NCBI GenBank assembly: GCA_035235625.1
Contig: CP141142.1
Location: 14,290,995-14,354,994, forward strand
Reading direction: 5' to 3'
Length of the DNA stretch: 64,000 nucleotides
Origin: Saururus chinensis
Lineage: Eukaryota > Streptophyta > Magnoliopsida > Piperales > Saururaceae
This document shows, one piece after another, positions 11,757-21,949 of this stretch. Each line of letters begins with the position of its first letter. Position 1 is the first letter of the stretch. The notes under the pieces were generated by a model, which saw nothing but the letters and a program-made list of their open reading frames with translations, made no database searches and was not told the DNA's origin. The position numbers and the translations under genes were made by a program.

Positions 11757-12839
11757 GTAGCTTCTAAAATGCATCGGCTTCTTCGCTACCTGAGCTACAG
11801 CTTTCTTCACCGGCTTCTGACCTTGAGCAGATGGGTTAACTGTAGTGGACCTCAACTTTCGTTGCGCATGAGGTATAATGGGAGGGCTAGGAGAGGCTTT
11901 CTACTTCACTCTGATTTTTACCCGTTTGGGTGCATCTCCTCTATTTGCTTGTTGGGGTGCTTCTGGTCCCTTCAAGGGTTTTTTTGTAATCTCCAATTGC
12001 TCTGCGGGTCCCTCATGGGGTTGTTCTGGCACATCGTAGACTTGAACTACAACCTCAAGTGGAAGGTCCGGTTCCTCTACCGCCCGGGGTTGTTCATCGA
12101 CATCCCGAGGAAGGTCTGGTTCCTATAACTCCCACGGTTGTTCTTGGACATCCCGGGGTTGTTCCATGAATTATGCATTTATCTTCGACAAAAATCTAGT
12201 TATTATGGTCCTTTGTAACTTCGGACCAATCTTCTTATTTGGTTTGGTGGCAGTTTGCGGTTGCTATTTCTCTGTATTTAAGAAGTAAGTAATCGTGTTA
12301 CCCACACAATATCCACACAAGTCGTCATTTACAAACACGATAAAGATCTTATCGTATTCATTGAAACACGACCGATAGCCCAATCGTGCTCACGATCACA
12401 TGACTACGCAGAGATGGTTCTCACAACTACTACCTCAACGATTGTGTGATCGATGACCCAACGATCCAACCATCGTCTTTCTTACTCAACGATATGATCT
12501 CTTATCTTGTACTTACTTAATGAATCCCTCTTCCACCTGCTGAGGGACTTGTATTGGTTGATCTTTGGGGGTAGATGATTGCCGCTCTTCTCTTGATTTT
12601 GAAGCTCTTGCCTTTGAACAAACCGAAGGTGATCCTTCGATTCTCGGAGGAGGGGTTGATGCTTGGTCGACCACTAGCTGAGTGGGTTTAGGCAGTTGTT
12701 CTATATCAAAGGCCTTGGGGGGTTGCATCTGTTCTATGAGGCTAGTTGCCACCTCTAGATCATCCTTAACACGCTGGAGTGCAGCTGCAACTCGATCCGT
12801 GTCCCATCCCCGATCACTGTATAGAACAGCCTTCTCCAA
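11757..12839 (-). pseudogene. Ulp1-bearing gene: Pro/Glu-rich linker exons upstream of the Athila insertion
   Basis: On the minus strand 12128-11762 reads as a Pro/Glu-rich linker ('EPDLPLEVVVQVYDVPEQP', 'KKAVAQVAKKPMHFRSY'), and the last codons continue across the Athila insertion into 'VDEKMAKFG' at 1783. One stop interrupts it. 12839-12513 is another 108-residue minus frame with a helical stretch ('AAALQRVKDDLEVATSLIEQM') and a polar Ser/Pro-rich tail. Both fit the region between the DUF1985-like and Ulp1 parts. The exon structure between 12150 and 12510 is unknown. Confidence 0.45.
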
Positions 12840-12849
12840 AACAACTTCA

Positions 12850-13950
12850 TTCCCATCATGACATCAAGTGGCATGACAAATGATTTAATGACAACATGGC
12901 TGGAATGTACATGCCCTGACATCTCTCCGTGGGGGGCATGGCCGGGTCTCATTGTTCGGAAAAGGCTGCGTAACCGCCTTCTTAGCTTTCGGGGTCGCCC
13001 TTTGGACATCCATCAAGTGCGCCTCTTCGGCAATTGGTGTGATGTACATAACAATTTGCGAGTTTGGCTTCAGCCTCATGAAGACATCCTCGTACCACTT
13101 CCTCATCCGGTGATGAGCTAGAATCTTCTTCCTCCCCTTTTCGTTGGCAGGGTCAAGTATATCAGCCTTCTCCATGTCACTTAATAGTTGGGTAAATCCA
13201 GGCCACCTCTTGCACCTCGGGTTGCATGGAGGACCACTGGGAGCCCATATGGACGTATGCTCATAAAACCATACCTGATAGCGAACAATACAAAAGAATA
13301 TAAACATTAGACTAAAATGTTCATTAACTTCACTATAACAATTAGTTGTGTTACGGATAACACGCTCGAATCCATATTCGTGTTTTCGAGAACACGATTT
13401 GTCTATGTGAAAGTTAAATGTCATATGTCCGATAACATGATTGAGAATGGTTTTGTGTGACCGATGAGGCGATATTCATCTCTGTGAAACATATCGTGTC
13501 ATTATAAATATGATATTAGAATTTGCGTATTATAAAACATACGAGAATGACCTGGAGCACTAATGAAGCCCCTATGAGAATTCTGACCATGGCAGAGCGC
13601 TCATCCTGTCTGCACCCATGTGCACCATAGCCAACCATGCTAAGTCCTCATCTGAAACATTCCTTGTTTCCACATACACAACATCATTATGGTTAAACAT
13701 CGTGTTTCCACCAACTTATTGAGCACACGATATATGACATATTGTCTTTCTGACTCAACGATAGTCTGATTTGACGGCCTATGTCATGTGTTCGAGTACA
13801 CACTAAATCAAAAATCATGCATACAAATATCCAAAATGCCTTACCTTACTATGAAACCTCCGTTGTTGTTCTCCGAGCCGGATTGAACACTCATTTGGCC
13901 GCTACTTTTTCGGAATCGTCGCAAACTTGATCCATGCTACAAAGAAGAAC
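12850..13950 (-). pseudogene. Ulp1-bearing gene: DUF1985-like N-terminal exons
   Basis: The minus-strand exon 13290-12890 encodes 'VWFYEHTSIWAPSGPPCNPR' and 'WPGFTQLLSDMEKADIL'. This is the kind of 'W.YE' block with an Arg/Trp-rich follow-up seen in DUF1985-type N-terminal domains of plant transposon Ulp1 proteins. An upstream exon near 13690-13570 reads 'DEDLAWLAMVHMGADRMSAL'. AT-rich sequence between them looks intronic. Family assignment is from memory of motif shape and is moderate; no intact start was found. Confidence 0.45.
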
Positions 13951-14176
13951 TAGCTTTAGGGCGTATAATTTCAAAACTAGGCTTATGAGAAACCCTCGTT
14001 CAAAAACTCATTCTTCGCAAACTCAAACTTGTTATAGAACAAAAAATTCCTAATCTTTGATGTTTTGGTCAGATAGGTCACAAAATCTTCTCACATGTGT
14101 TGTGCACGATGACCAAACTCGACCACTGCTTATTAGTTGCTTAGACTTACTTTATTATTTCCGTACAATTTGCTAT

Positions 14177-14464
14177 TGTAACAGTTAGTATAATGGATGT
14201 TTAGATGTATTTTGGGTTGGTTCAGTCAGTGGCCCGGGTTAGCCGAACCACTGACTGTTAGGCGCTCCTAGGAAAGTGGGTCGGCCCGGGTTGGGTTGGC
14301 ACGACTCCCTAGGGGACTGGTCGTCCCCTATATGGGTCGACCTTTGTTGCTTTTGGAGGTTATGCAAAGTATTGAATCTCAGTTTCTCCCCTTTCTTCTC
14401 CAATTCTCCCCTTTCACTACGTAGTCCTCCTAGGTACCATTTGTGCCTGCAATTGGGCACAACA
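14177..14464 (+). repeat. 5' LTR of the short-LTR Gypsy element
   Basis: Starts TGTAACAGTTAG and ends GGGCACAACA. Positions 14278-14464 match 18850-19033. It includes CCCTATATGGGTCGACC, a likely TATA region (14326-14342). Confidence 0.85.
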
Positions 14465-14465
14465 T

Positions 14466-14477
14466 TGGTATCGGAGC
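14466..14477 (+). other. Primer binding site, initiator tRNA-Met type
   Basis: TGGTATCGGAGC begins 1 bp after the LTR. It matches the usual plant TGGTATCAGAGC with one substitution. Confidence 0.8.
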
Positions 14478-14493
14478 ATTATGATTCTCGGAC

Positions 14494-15880
14494 ATGGCTC
14501 GAGGAAAGCAAACTGTTGCTATTTCGGAAGTTCAGACGGAGAAGGAGGCACCAGCGTCAGCGCCTGCTTCTATGGACAGCCCGAAGGACGATCTTCTTGC
14601 CACCGCCAGCAATGCTAAACTCGACAAAATCATAGCAGCGCTGGAGGTTCTGACATCGTACATGGCAAATACAGTCAAGGGCGAAGTCCTGGGGCGCACA
14701 ACGCCCATCCTGCCGGGGCCACCTCCTGTGGTCATGGAGAAGGGCGGCCCGTCCCAAACTGCTGAGCCCGCCTTCCCTTGCCCTCTGGAGACCGTGGACG
14801 TCGACACATGAGTCTTCCCTAGCCCAGGGCACTTCCCTCTCGGAATTCCAGCCCCAGAGGGGTGCCGCCAGGCCTGGGACATGCAAGGTACACCAGGTGT
14901 TCGAGATAATGCCCATATGATGCCGCTTGCCCCCAACCAGTTTCCAGATGCAGAGGATGATTGGGATGATTATTCGGAGCATCGTGGCAGAGCCCATGGG
15001 GGGGCTGAACCTCGTCTTGCTTGTTTGCAGTTCCCTCACTATAATGGGGATGATGACCTGGTAGAATGGTTGTATAAAGCGGAGAAGTTCTTCTCCTATT
15101 AAGGCACGCACTCTGAGGCAGAGCGTCTGCGCATAGCGGCCTTTCATTTGGATGGCGATGCATCGGTTTGGTTCCAGAACTTTGAGAAAGAGGTGCGCTA
15201 TCCTACTTGGGCAGCATTCTTTGATGCAATCTGCAAACAGTACGGCCCCAATGAATTTCAAGATTTCAATGAGATGTTGTCAGCCCTGCGCTAGACCACT
15301 ACCGTGTGAGCCTATTATATAGACTTCATGAAGATCGCCAACAGGTTGCTGGAATGGCCTATGGCCGCCCTGGTGGGTACGTTCAAGCGTGGGTTGAAAC
15401 CAGAAATTTCAGAGGAGATGCGTCACTTCCCTTGCACAAGTATGCGGGATGTGGTGCGACATGCACGGATCGAAGAGGAAAAGCTGGCCCATCAGCGCAA
15501 GGGCGGGTGCTTGGGACCTCCACCCCGGCCTGGACTGAGCTCTACTCCTATGGTGACTTCTTCGGGCAATCCGGCCATGGGCCGCCTAGGCCAATCGGCT
15601 GCAGTGGCCGCGCCCATTGTTCGTCGCCTCATGCCTGCCCAGATGGACGAGCGCCGAGACAAGGGGCTGTGCTTTCGTTGTGATGAAAAATTCGTGCCTG
15701 GACATCGCTTCACTGTTAAGGGCAGCTTGCTCATGGAGGAGGTCGATGACGAGGTGGACAGCAAGGCCAATGCTACATCATTAGTAGCCGAGGATGCGCT
15801 GCCTGAGATTTCAGTCCATGCATTCGCTGGCACTTTCACTCCGCGCACTATGCGGGTGCGGGGATTCCTGAAGCGGGAGC
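14494..15880 (+). pseudogene. Gypsy gag of the short-LTR element
   Basis: One frame from the ATG at 14494 runs through gag with stops at 14809 (TGA), 15100 (TAA), 15292 (TAG) and 15307 (TGA). Recognisable parts are a helical N-terminus ('AKLDKIIAALEVLTSYMAN'), the capsid core with 'PHYNGDDDLVEWLYKAEKFF' and 'AASVWFQNF'-like text near 15160, and a zinc-knuckle remnant 'GLCFRCDEKFVPGHRF' near 15663-15710. In the knuckle the last Cys position is lost. The product is non-functional. Confidence 0.8.
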
Positions 15881-16128
15881 AAGTAGCTATCTTGATTGAC
15901 AGTGGTTCCACCCATAATTTTATTAATGATAAGGTAGCTCATTGCCTCGGATGTGTGGTGTCGGACTCGAAACCATTCAAGGTATTGATTGGTGATGGTA
16001 AGCACCTTCGGAGTACCGGTGTGTGCGCTCAGATTGCTCTCTCGATTCAGGGAACTGTATTTGTCACCGACCTTTTCTTGTTGCCCACAAAAGGGGCGGA
16101 TGTCGTTTTGGGAGTACAGTGGCTGTAG
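15881..16128 (+). pseudogene. Gypsy protease of the short-LTR element
   Basis: 'VAILIDSGSTHNFIND' (about 15886-15930) is the protease active-site strand, with DSG in place of DTG, both common in plant Gypsy elements. 'GADVVLGVQWL' closes the domain before the TAG at 16126-16128, where related elements have Gln ('WLQEL'). Confidence 0.85.
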
Positions 16129-16131
16129 GAA

Positions 16132-17124
16132 TTGGGTGATGTTGTGTGGAATTTTCGGGATATGGTGATAGAATTCGAGCACCAGGGACAACAGGTTCGG
16201 TTGGAGGGGTCACGGCCTGGCACTCTTCTTGCGGCCCAGGACATGGGCTCCTTCTTCAGGTTTGCCCCTCAGGGTATTCTTTTGCAGCAGCAGGCTATTA
16301 TGGGCATTCCACAGGATCGGATTCCCTCTGATTTGCAAGTACTCTTGACCGAACATGACGACTTATTCGCTGAGCCGCAAGGGTTGCCTCCCATCCGGCC
16401 TCATGACCACCGTATCTCCATTCTTCCAGGGGCGGCACCAGCCAATGTCAAACCATACCATTATCCTCACATCCAGAAGTCTGAGATCGAACGGTTGGTC
16501 GCGGACATGCTACAGTCCAGCATCATTCGTCCTAGCACGAGTTCTTATTAGTCTCCTGTGCTTTTGGTTCGCAAGAAAGATGGCTCATGGCGGTTTTGTG
16601 TGGATTACTGTGCTCTGAACGCCATCACTGTCAAAGATAAGTACCCCATCCCTGTGATTGAAGAATTGTTGGATGAATTGACAGGTGCCAGCGTTTTTAG
16701 TAAGCTTGATCTTCATTCTGGGTGTCACCAGATTCGTGTACAGCCCTCTGATGTGCACAAGACAACATTCCGGACTCACGATGGCCACTTCGAATTCTTG
16801 GTCATGCCTTTTGGTCTGACCAATGCCCCCTCCACATTCCAATCTTTGATGAATGATATTTTTTGGCCTTTCCTTCGTCGGCACATATTGGTCTTCTTTG
16901 ATGATATTCTGGCATACAGTCGGTCGTGGGACGAACACTTGACTCATCTCAGGTCAGTTTTCTCTATATTGCGTGGTAATTCCTTATTTCTGAAGCGTTC
17001 GAAGTGTTCATTTGGCAGCCCGCAGGTTGAGTATTTGGGTCACATTATTTCTCAGAACGGTGTTGCTACTAACCCGGCCAAAGTGGCCACTATGCTCTCA
17101 TGGCCAACCCCAACATGTGTCTGA
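16132..17124 (+). pseudogene. Gypsy reverse transcriptase of the short-LTR element
   Basis: RT blocks occur in order: '[16 protein letters not shown]', '[13 protein letters not shown]', '[15 protein letters not shown]', '[20 protein letters not shown]', and the catalytic '[11 protein letters not shown]', where the usual Y/FVDD has become FFDD. A TAG interrupts at 16549-16551 just before the first block. The frame shifts near 17117-17125, after 'LSWPTPT'. Confidence 0.92.
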
Positions 17125-17700
17125 GCGCTGAGGGGTTTCTTGGTCTTACCGGCTATTATTGTTGGTTTATCCAGCGGTATGGCGAATTGGCTAGTCCACT
17201 TACAGAACTATTGAAGAAGGGGGCATTCATATGGTCATCGGCGGCCCAAATAGCCTTCGATGAGTTAAAGCATGCCATGGCGTCTGCCCCGGTCCTGCTC
17301 CTACCGGATTTTAGTCGGCCGTTTGTGGTGGAGACGGATGCGTCGAAGAAAGGCTTGGGTGTTGTCCTCTTGCAAGATGACCGGCCCCTAGCTTATTTCA
17401 GCAAAGCACTTACTGGTCGCTCCTTGTCTATGTCAGTATATGAGAAGGAAATGTTGGCTATCATCCTCGCCGTTGCCAAATGGCGCCCGTATCTATTGGG
17501 TCATCGTTTTCTGATTTGCACCGATCATCAGCCACTGAAATATTTTTTGGATCAGCGTGTGTTTACTCCAGCTCAGCAGAGGTGGGTGAGTAAGTTGCTT
17601 GGCTATGACTACGAGTTAGTGTACAAGAAGGGGTCTGACAATATCGTTGCTGATGCGCTCTCTTGTAGTCCAGCCCCGGGTTCCTGCTGCACCATCTCCA
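17125..17700 (+). pseudogene. Gypsy RT connection and RNase H of the short-LTR element
   Basis: After the frameshift the new frame reads 'GFLGLTGYYCWFIQRYGELA', then RNase H with 'VVETDASKKGLGVVLLQ', 'YEKEMLAIILAV', 'ICTDHQPLKYFLDQ' and 'GSDNIVADALS'. All acidic catalytic positions are visible (D in ETDAS, E in YEKEM, D in TDH and NIVADAL). This stretch is the best preserved part of the element. Confidence 0.9.
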
Positions 17701-18845
17701 CCCTTTCTTGCCCATTTACTGAGGAGCTCCAGCACGCATATGGTTTGGATTCATGGACGCAGGGAGTTATTGATGCCATTCAGGCCGAACCAGCAGCCCG
17801 GCCTTTCTTTGCGTGGCGGGATGGCCTTCTGTTCTGGAAAAACCGCTTGTGGGTACTGGAGGTTTCTGATTTGCGCAGCTGTATCAGTTCACATTTCCAT
17901 GACACTCCAGTGGCTGGTCACGAGGGGTCCTTTCGTACATATAAGCAGGTTAGCCAGAGCTTCTTATGGAGGGGTGTTTGTCGTGCCATCCACGATTACG
18001 TCACAGCTTGTGATGTTTGTTAGCGGGCGAAAGCCATGACCACCTCCCCAGCTGGGATGCTCCATCCCCTACCTATTCTAGAGAAGGTTTGGGATGACAT
18101 TTCGATGGATTTCGTGGAGGCTTTATCGGTCGTGCAGGGTAAGTCCGTCGTTATGGTTGTGGTGGACAGATTGTCAAAGTATGCCCATTTTTGCTCGCTT
18201 GGCCATCCCTTCACTGCCAAGATGGTTGCTGAGCTCTTTGTTCGCGAGGTGGCCCGCTTGCATGGTATGCCACGCACTATTGTCTCTGACCGGGACCGGA
18301 TATTTCTCTCATAGTTTTGGCAGAAGTTTTTTCTATTGCAGGGGCCTTCTTTACATATGAGCACCGCTTATCATCCTCAGACCGATGGCTAGACGGAGGT
18401 GGTTAATTGTTGCTTGGAACAATACCTCCGTTGTTTTACCATGCAGCAGCCCCGCAAATGGCTTCAACTCCTTCCCTGGGCTGAGTGGCCGTATAATACG
18501 GCTTATCATATGCATGCTGGGTTCACCCCATTTGAGGTGCTTTATGGGCGGCCGCCTCCGACTATCTTATCTTATGTGCCGAGTCGTTCCTCTGTTGCCG
18601 AGGTGGATTATATGTTGCAGAAGCAGGATGAGGTCTTACGCCAGTTAAAAGAAAATCTATCAGCTGCCCAGAACCGGATGAAGCAGGTTTATGATCGTCA
18701 TCATATGGATCGGGAATTTGCTATTGGTGATTTGGTCTATGTCTCAGTCCTTCCCCAGTGTCAGACCTCTTTGTTTCAGCCGGCGAACTCCAAACTGGCC
18801 CCCCACTTTCATGGCCCGTATGTTATTGAGGAGCATATTAGATAG
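17701..18845 (+). pseudogene. Gypsy integrase of the short-LTR element, chromodomain lost
   Basis: The HHCC zinc domain (H-x4-H ... C-x2-C, 'SSHFHDTPVAGHEGSF', 'TACDVC') is followed by a TAG at 18021-18023 exactly where Gln normally follows the last Cys. The catalytic core shows 'DFVEAL', '[12 protein letters not shown]' and 'IVSDRD'. Two more TAGs lie at 18312-18314 and 18390-18392 (in 'TDG*TEVVN', normally Gln). The C-terminal 'KLAPHFHGPYVIEEHI' GPY/F-type block is cut at 18845, where the 3' LTR fragment begins, so any chromodomain is deleted. Confidence 0.9.
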
Positions 18846-18847
18846 GT

Positions 18848-19033
18848 GGCCGGCCCGGGTTGGGTTGGCGCAACTCCCTAAGGGACTGGTCGTTCCCTAT
18901 ATAGGTCGACCTTTGTTGCTTTTGGAGGTTATGCAAAGTATTGAATCTCAGTTTCTCCCCTTTTTTCTCCAATTCTCCCCTTTTACTGCGTAGTACTCCT
19001 AGGTACCGTTTGTACCTGCAATCGGGCACAACA
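18848..19033 (+). repeat. Truncated 3' LTR of the short-LTR Gypsy element
   Basis: Matches the last ~186 bp of the 5' LTR, with the same GGGCACAACA end. The first ~100 bp of LTR, the polypurine tract and the end of pol are missing. The junction with integrase lies at about 18845-18850. Confidence 0.88.
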
Positions 19034-19514
19034 ACATGTCGCGATGCTTAATTAGGGGATTGCCGCTTACACAGTGCTTAATTAGGGGGACTTTCTGATT
19101 ATAAATAAGTTTTCAATTGGAACGGAGTTTTCACTAGGAAGAATTACTGGTATCGAAAGTCATATAACACACAATGCGACTTTGCGAGGGTTTAATCCGA
19201 TATAAAACCCTACCTCATGTAAAAAATATTTTAGTGTAAAGTTTAACTTATATTGTGTTATTTTGAATCATATGATATTTTCGTTTAAAATTAAAAAAAT
19301 ATAAAAATTTAACATGTAAGAAATATGAAAAAAAATCTTAAGAAATCGACGTACGAAACCAGAACCCTCAAATAATTCGATTTCTCATTGACCCATCATC
19401 GAAACAAACATAATAAAATGGCCATTTTCCGAGAAAGGGAGGTGAACACCAAGTCAAAAAAAGTTCTATTTTTGAAAATCGGGGTGTTTAATAGCAGCCA
19501 TTTTCTTTCGTTTT
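19034..19514. other. AT-rich spacer, no gene seen
   Basis: Contains a short direct repeat TGCTTAATTAGGGG (19046-19059 and 19076-19089) and otherwise nothing recognisable. It separates the Gypsy element from the gene-bearing island. Confidence 0.5.
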
Positions 19515-20033
19515 AGAAACAGAAAACAGGTCTCTCTTCTCCGGCGATCACTCCTAGGTAATTTCCCTCCCTCCCTCTTGTCCTGCTTCCGTGTGAGTTT
19601 TCCTTTTCTTTTGTGTTTCTTGGGTTTTCATGGTTGCGCCACGGCTGGCTGAGATCACCAGGCCGTGGCCGTGCCCTGGTCGAACCGAAGAGAGCTGAGG
19701 CCTCCCTACGAAACTGGTTCTGTTGAAAGTTGTCGTCGCCTGCAGAGCTGCGGCCGCCGGCGCAATGTAGTGCTGGCTTCCCTCGACGCCGCCCCCCGTT
19801 TGTACTGATATACGACCAGGTGTACAGGGAGGGCGGCACCGGCAGGTTTAAGCTGGTAGAATTCGCGCGTGTGAAAGGGGAAGATGTGATCGAGTACAAC
19901 TTCTTAGGGGTCTCTATTCCCGATCAAATTCGGGTTCGAGATCCTGGCCGGGCCGGACATGTTTGAAATGTGCAGCGGGCTGAATGGGCTGAAGGAGCTG
20001 CAGGTTGCAAAGACTGAAAAGAAGAAAACTTGA
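19515..20033 (+). pseudogene. GC-rich block with an unrecognised, frameshifted reading frame
   Basis: This block is much richer in G+C than its surroundings. From about 19780 one plus frame reads 'PPFVLIYDQVYREGGTGRFK', then 'LVEFARVKGEDVIEYNFL', and ends out of frame at 19966. Reading one base over from about 19927 continues plausibly ('FEILAGPDMFEMCSGLNGL') to a Lys-rich end and TGA at 20031-20033. The text looks like real protein rather than random translation, but I do not recognise the family. An in-frame TAG precedes it at 19767-19769. It may be a decayed gene or the last exons of one, or it may overlap the 5' leader of the diflavin reductase gene 1.9 kb downstream. Confidence 0.35.
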
Positions 20034-21949
20034 TGTGGATTGGGGAGTTCAAACGAAATTGATATGTGCTTCTATTTTTTTTCCCCCGTATTATTTTGCT
20101 TCTTCTATCTGAGTTTCTGATTCACTGCTCCAAAACTGTCTAGGTTTTTAGACCCTTAAATGTCATTTCGATGCTCTAGTGCTATATGTTGAGGCTTACA
20201 ATGTTCGCATTCTGTTCTACAACTAAATTGCAGAATGTTTGGGTGGTGGATTAGGAGATAAATGTGCATATTATGACTGCTAATTCACTATGTGAGAATT
20301 AAAGTGTCAGAGCAGTTTTCTCGTTATTGTAAACAAGCTTCTCAATGGCCACATGTTTTGAATTATTCTGCAGAAAGTAGGTTCAATCAATTTGTGTTGT
20401 TTGTTCCGTTTACCTATTTTAACTACTTAGTGACTGGGTTACCTACTTTTTGTCATAACAGGATTTTGCAAAATCAAAGAACATGTTTGACGTCTTTTTT
20501 ACTTGAGGTGAGAGCAGCTTTAGGGATACTTTTTGATCAACATATTCCTAAGAAGTTGAAATTTAAATATATTTTAATAAAACCAGGATACATGCAATGT
20601 CATATGCTGGAGAATGTTGGACAAAAAAAGAAAATTCATATTGATATTATAATTTTCTATGAGATGAGCATGTTATGATGAATGAGTGAGAACATTTGGC
20701 AATGTATGCCGTGGGTGTAAAATTGTCTATAAAACGATTGAATGGCAGAGCACCATCCATGTCGTTAATCCCATACAAATGGGATAAGTTGTTGAGGATG
20801 ATGATAATGATTTGGCTGAATATAATGTTTGTTTATTTTAGTGATCAACTTTATGTATAATATACTGCTTCTGTTTTTGCTGGGTTATAATGTACTGCTT
20901 TTATGTGTTAGCACCATTTACTATGAAAAAGTTAGCTTATACCTAAATGATTGGAAATTTTTATATTGCTAGCTTGACTTGCATGAATCTTGTTCACAAT
21001 TCCTTCATCAAATATATTCATAGATGGGGCCACCACCATGATACCCTGTTTTTAGCAAGAATGCACATTGAATTGGGTCTTACAATGTTTGACCTTCATC
21101 AAAATGTGGGTCCTACTCTTTTAAACATATAAAATCATCAATTGTCTTATAGTATTTGATGTATGAGACTCAATTGCTTATGTGGAACCTACATCAACAA
21201 ATAAATGAAAATTTTGTTTCACAATCCAATAGGTCCTCATTCTATCCACAGGGTTCCTGTGGTGGTGGGTCATCTTATTTAATGAGATGGCATGTATATC
21301 TTTGCAAGTGTTTTTTTCATTGTTTATCTTTTTATTGGTTAAATTGACTGCAGTATAAAAAACAAAGTTGACGTTCCGTCTATGAAAATCCCAATTTATG
21401 GCTAAGAGAGTGTATAGAATCTACATCTAAATCCTTTAGGATATGTTTGACCATTTTTTGTAAAAATAGATCCATTTTCTTTCCAGGCATGCCCAGTGCA
21501 ATTGAGCAGTCCTTAGAAAATATCTCCTGGGGAAAAACGCTCTCATTATTTTCACAATACAATGCTGGGAAGAAGCAAAATAACTTGTTTGTGAAAATGG
21601 TTTTTTTTTTTTTAATATTGTGGTATATGTTTTCTTTGTGAAAACTCTATTCTCAGTGCTGTTTGTGCCCTTGGTTGAATTATGCTGCCGAAATTCCTGT
21701 TTGCCCAAATTCAGTAAGGCCAAATTATACGTACAGTTCCAACTTTTATACCTTGTTGGGATTGATTGTTTGTCATCGTGATCAAGCTTGCTTCCACATT
21801 CACCAATGAACTCTCTGCCTATCATTCTCTATTGTTTTTATTTGTTTTTCACTGTGATATTGAGAATCATTTGGTATGCCAAATTTGTATCTTACCTCCG
21901 TTCTTTTCATTTAATCTGTAGCCACTTTACTCTCTCGTGGTCCTCATTC
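20034..21949. other. Region upstream of the diflavin reductase gene
   Basis: AT-rich, with several open frames of 60-130 codons on both strands whose translations show no recognisable domain. It may hold the promoter and a 5' leader intron of the downstream gene. No convincing TATA box was chosen. Confidence 0.4.
20690..20815 (+). repeat. Possible LINE/SINE 3'-tail fragment
   Basis: 'CATGTCGTTAATCCCATACA' followed by 'AATGGGATAAG' and a GATGATGATAATGAT run resembles the conserved 3' end of plant RTE-type LINEs and derived SINEs, which end in a GGGATAAGGCTT block and a simple-repeat tail. The fragment is short and the assignment tentative. Confidence 0.3.

Larger units (their letters stand above)
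1..14176. mobile_element. Mutator-like element remnant carrying a Ulp1 protease gene (outermost layer)
   Basis: Seen: a MuDR-type transposase N-terminal fragment on the plus strand at the left edge, and a multi-exon minus-strand reading region that ends in a Ulp1-like cysteine protease domain. Known: some plant Mutator-like elements carry Ulp1-like genes next to their transposase (Kaonashi/KI-MULEs). Inference: the two belong to one such element, now broken by the Athila insertion at 1784-11756. The left terminus lies outside the window. No right terminal inverted repeat was recognised, so the right limit is simply the start of the next element and may be too far right. Confidence 0.5.
14177..19033 (+). 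mobile_element. Short-LTR Ty3/Gypsy retrotransposon, decayed and 3'-deleted
   Basis: The 288 bp 5' LTR (14177-14464) is followed by a tRNA-Met-type primer site, then gag, protease, RT, RNase H and integrase in Gypsy order. The frame has nine premature stops and one frameshift. The 3' LTR (18848-19033) lacks its first ~100 bp and is joined directly to the end of pol. The short LTR fits Reina-like chromoviruses, but no chromodomain remains to confirm this. No matching target duplication is seen (GCTAT before, ACATG after), so at least one end was rearranged. Confidence 0.9.

Noticed and set aside
11769..12128. 119-codon plus-strand frame
   Set aside because: It is the antisense of a Pro/Glu-rich linker on the minus strand that matches the Ulp1-bearing gene, and itself looks like no protein.
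14557..15261. 234-codon minus-strand frame over the Gypsy gag
   Set aside because: It is a shadow of gag on the other strand. Gag motifs are clear on the plus strand.
15492..16191. Minus-strand frames over the protease
   Set aside because: They are shadows of the plus-strand Gypsy gag/protease reading frame.
20292..20678. 128-codon plus-strand open frame upstream of NDOR1
   Set aside because: The translation is low in structure, AT-driven and shows no domain. No splice or start context ties it to the downstream gene.
21788..21949. Extension of NDOR1 exon 1 upstream to the Met at 21788
   Set aside because: The same frame is open, but the extra residues are hydrophobic, unlike the family N-terminus. 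The Met at 21950 places the FMN loop at the expected distance.
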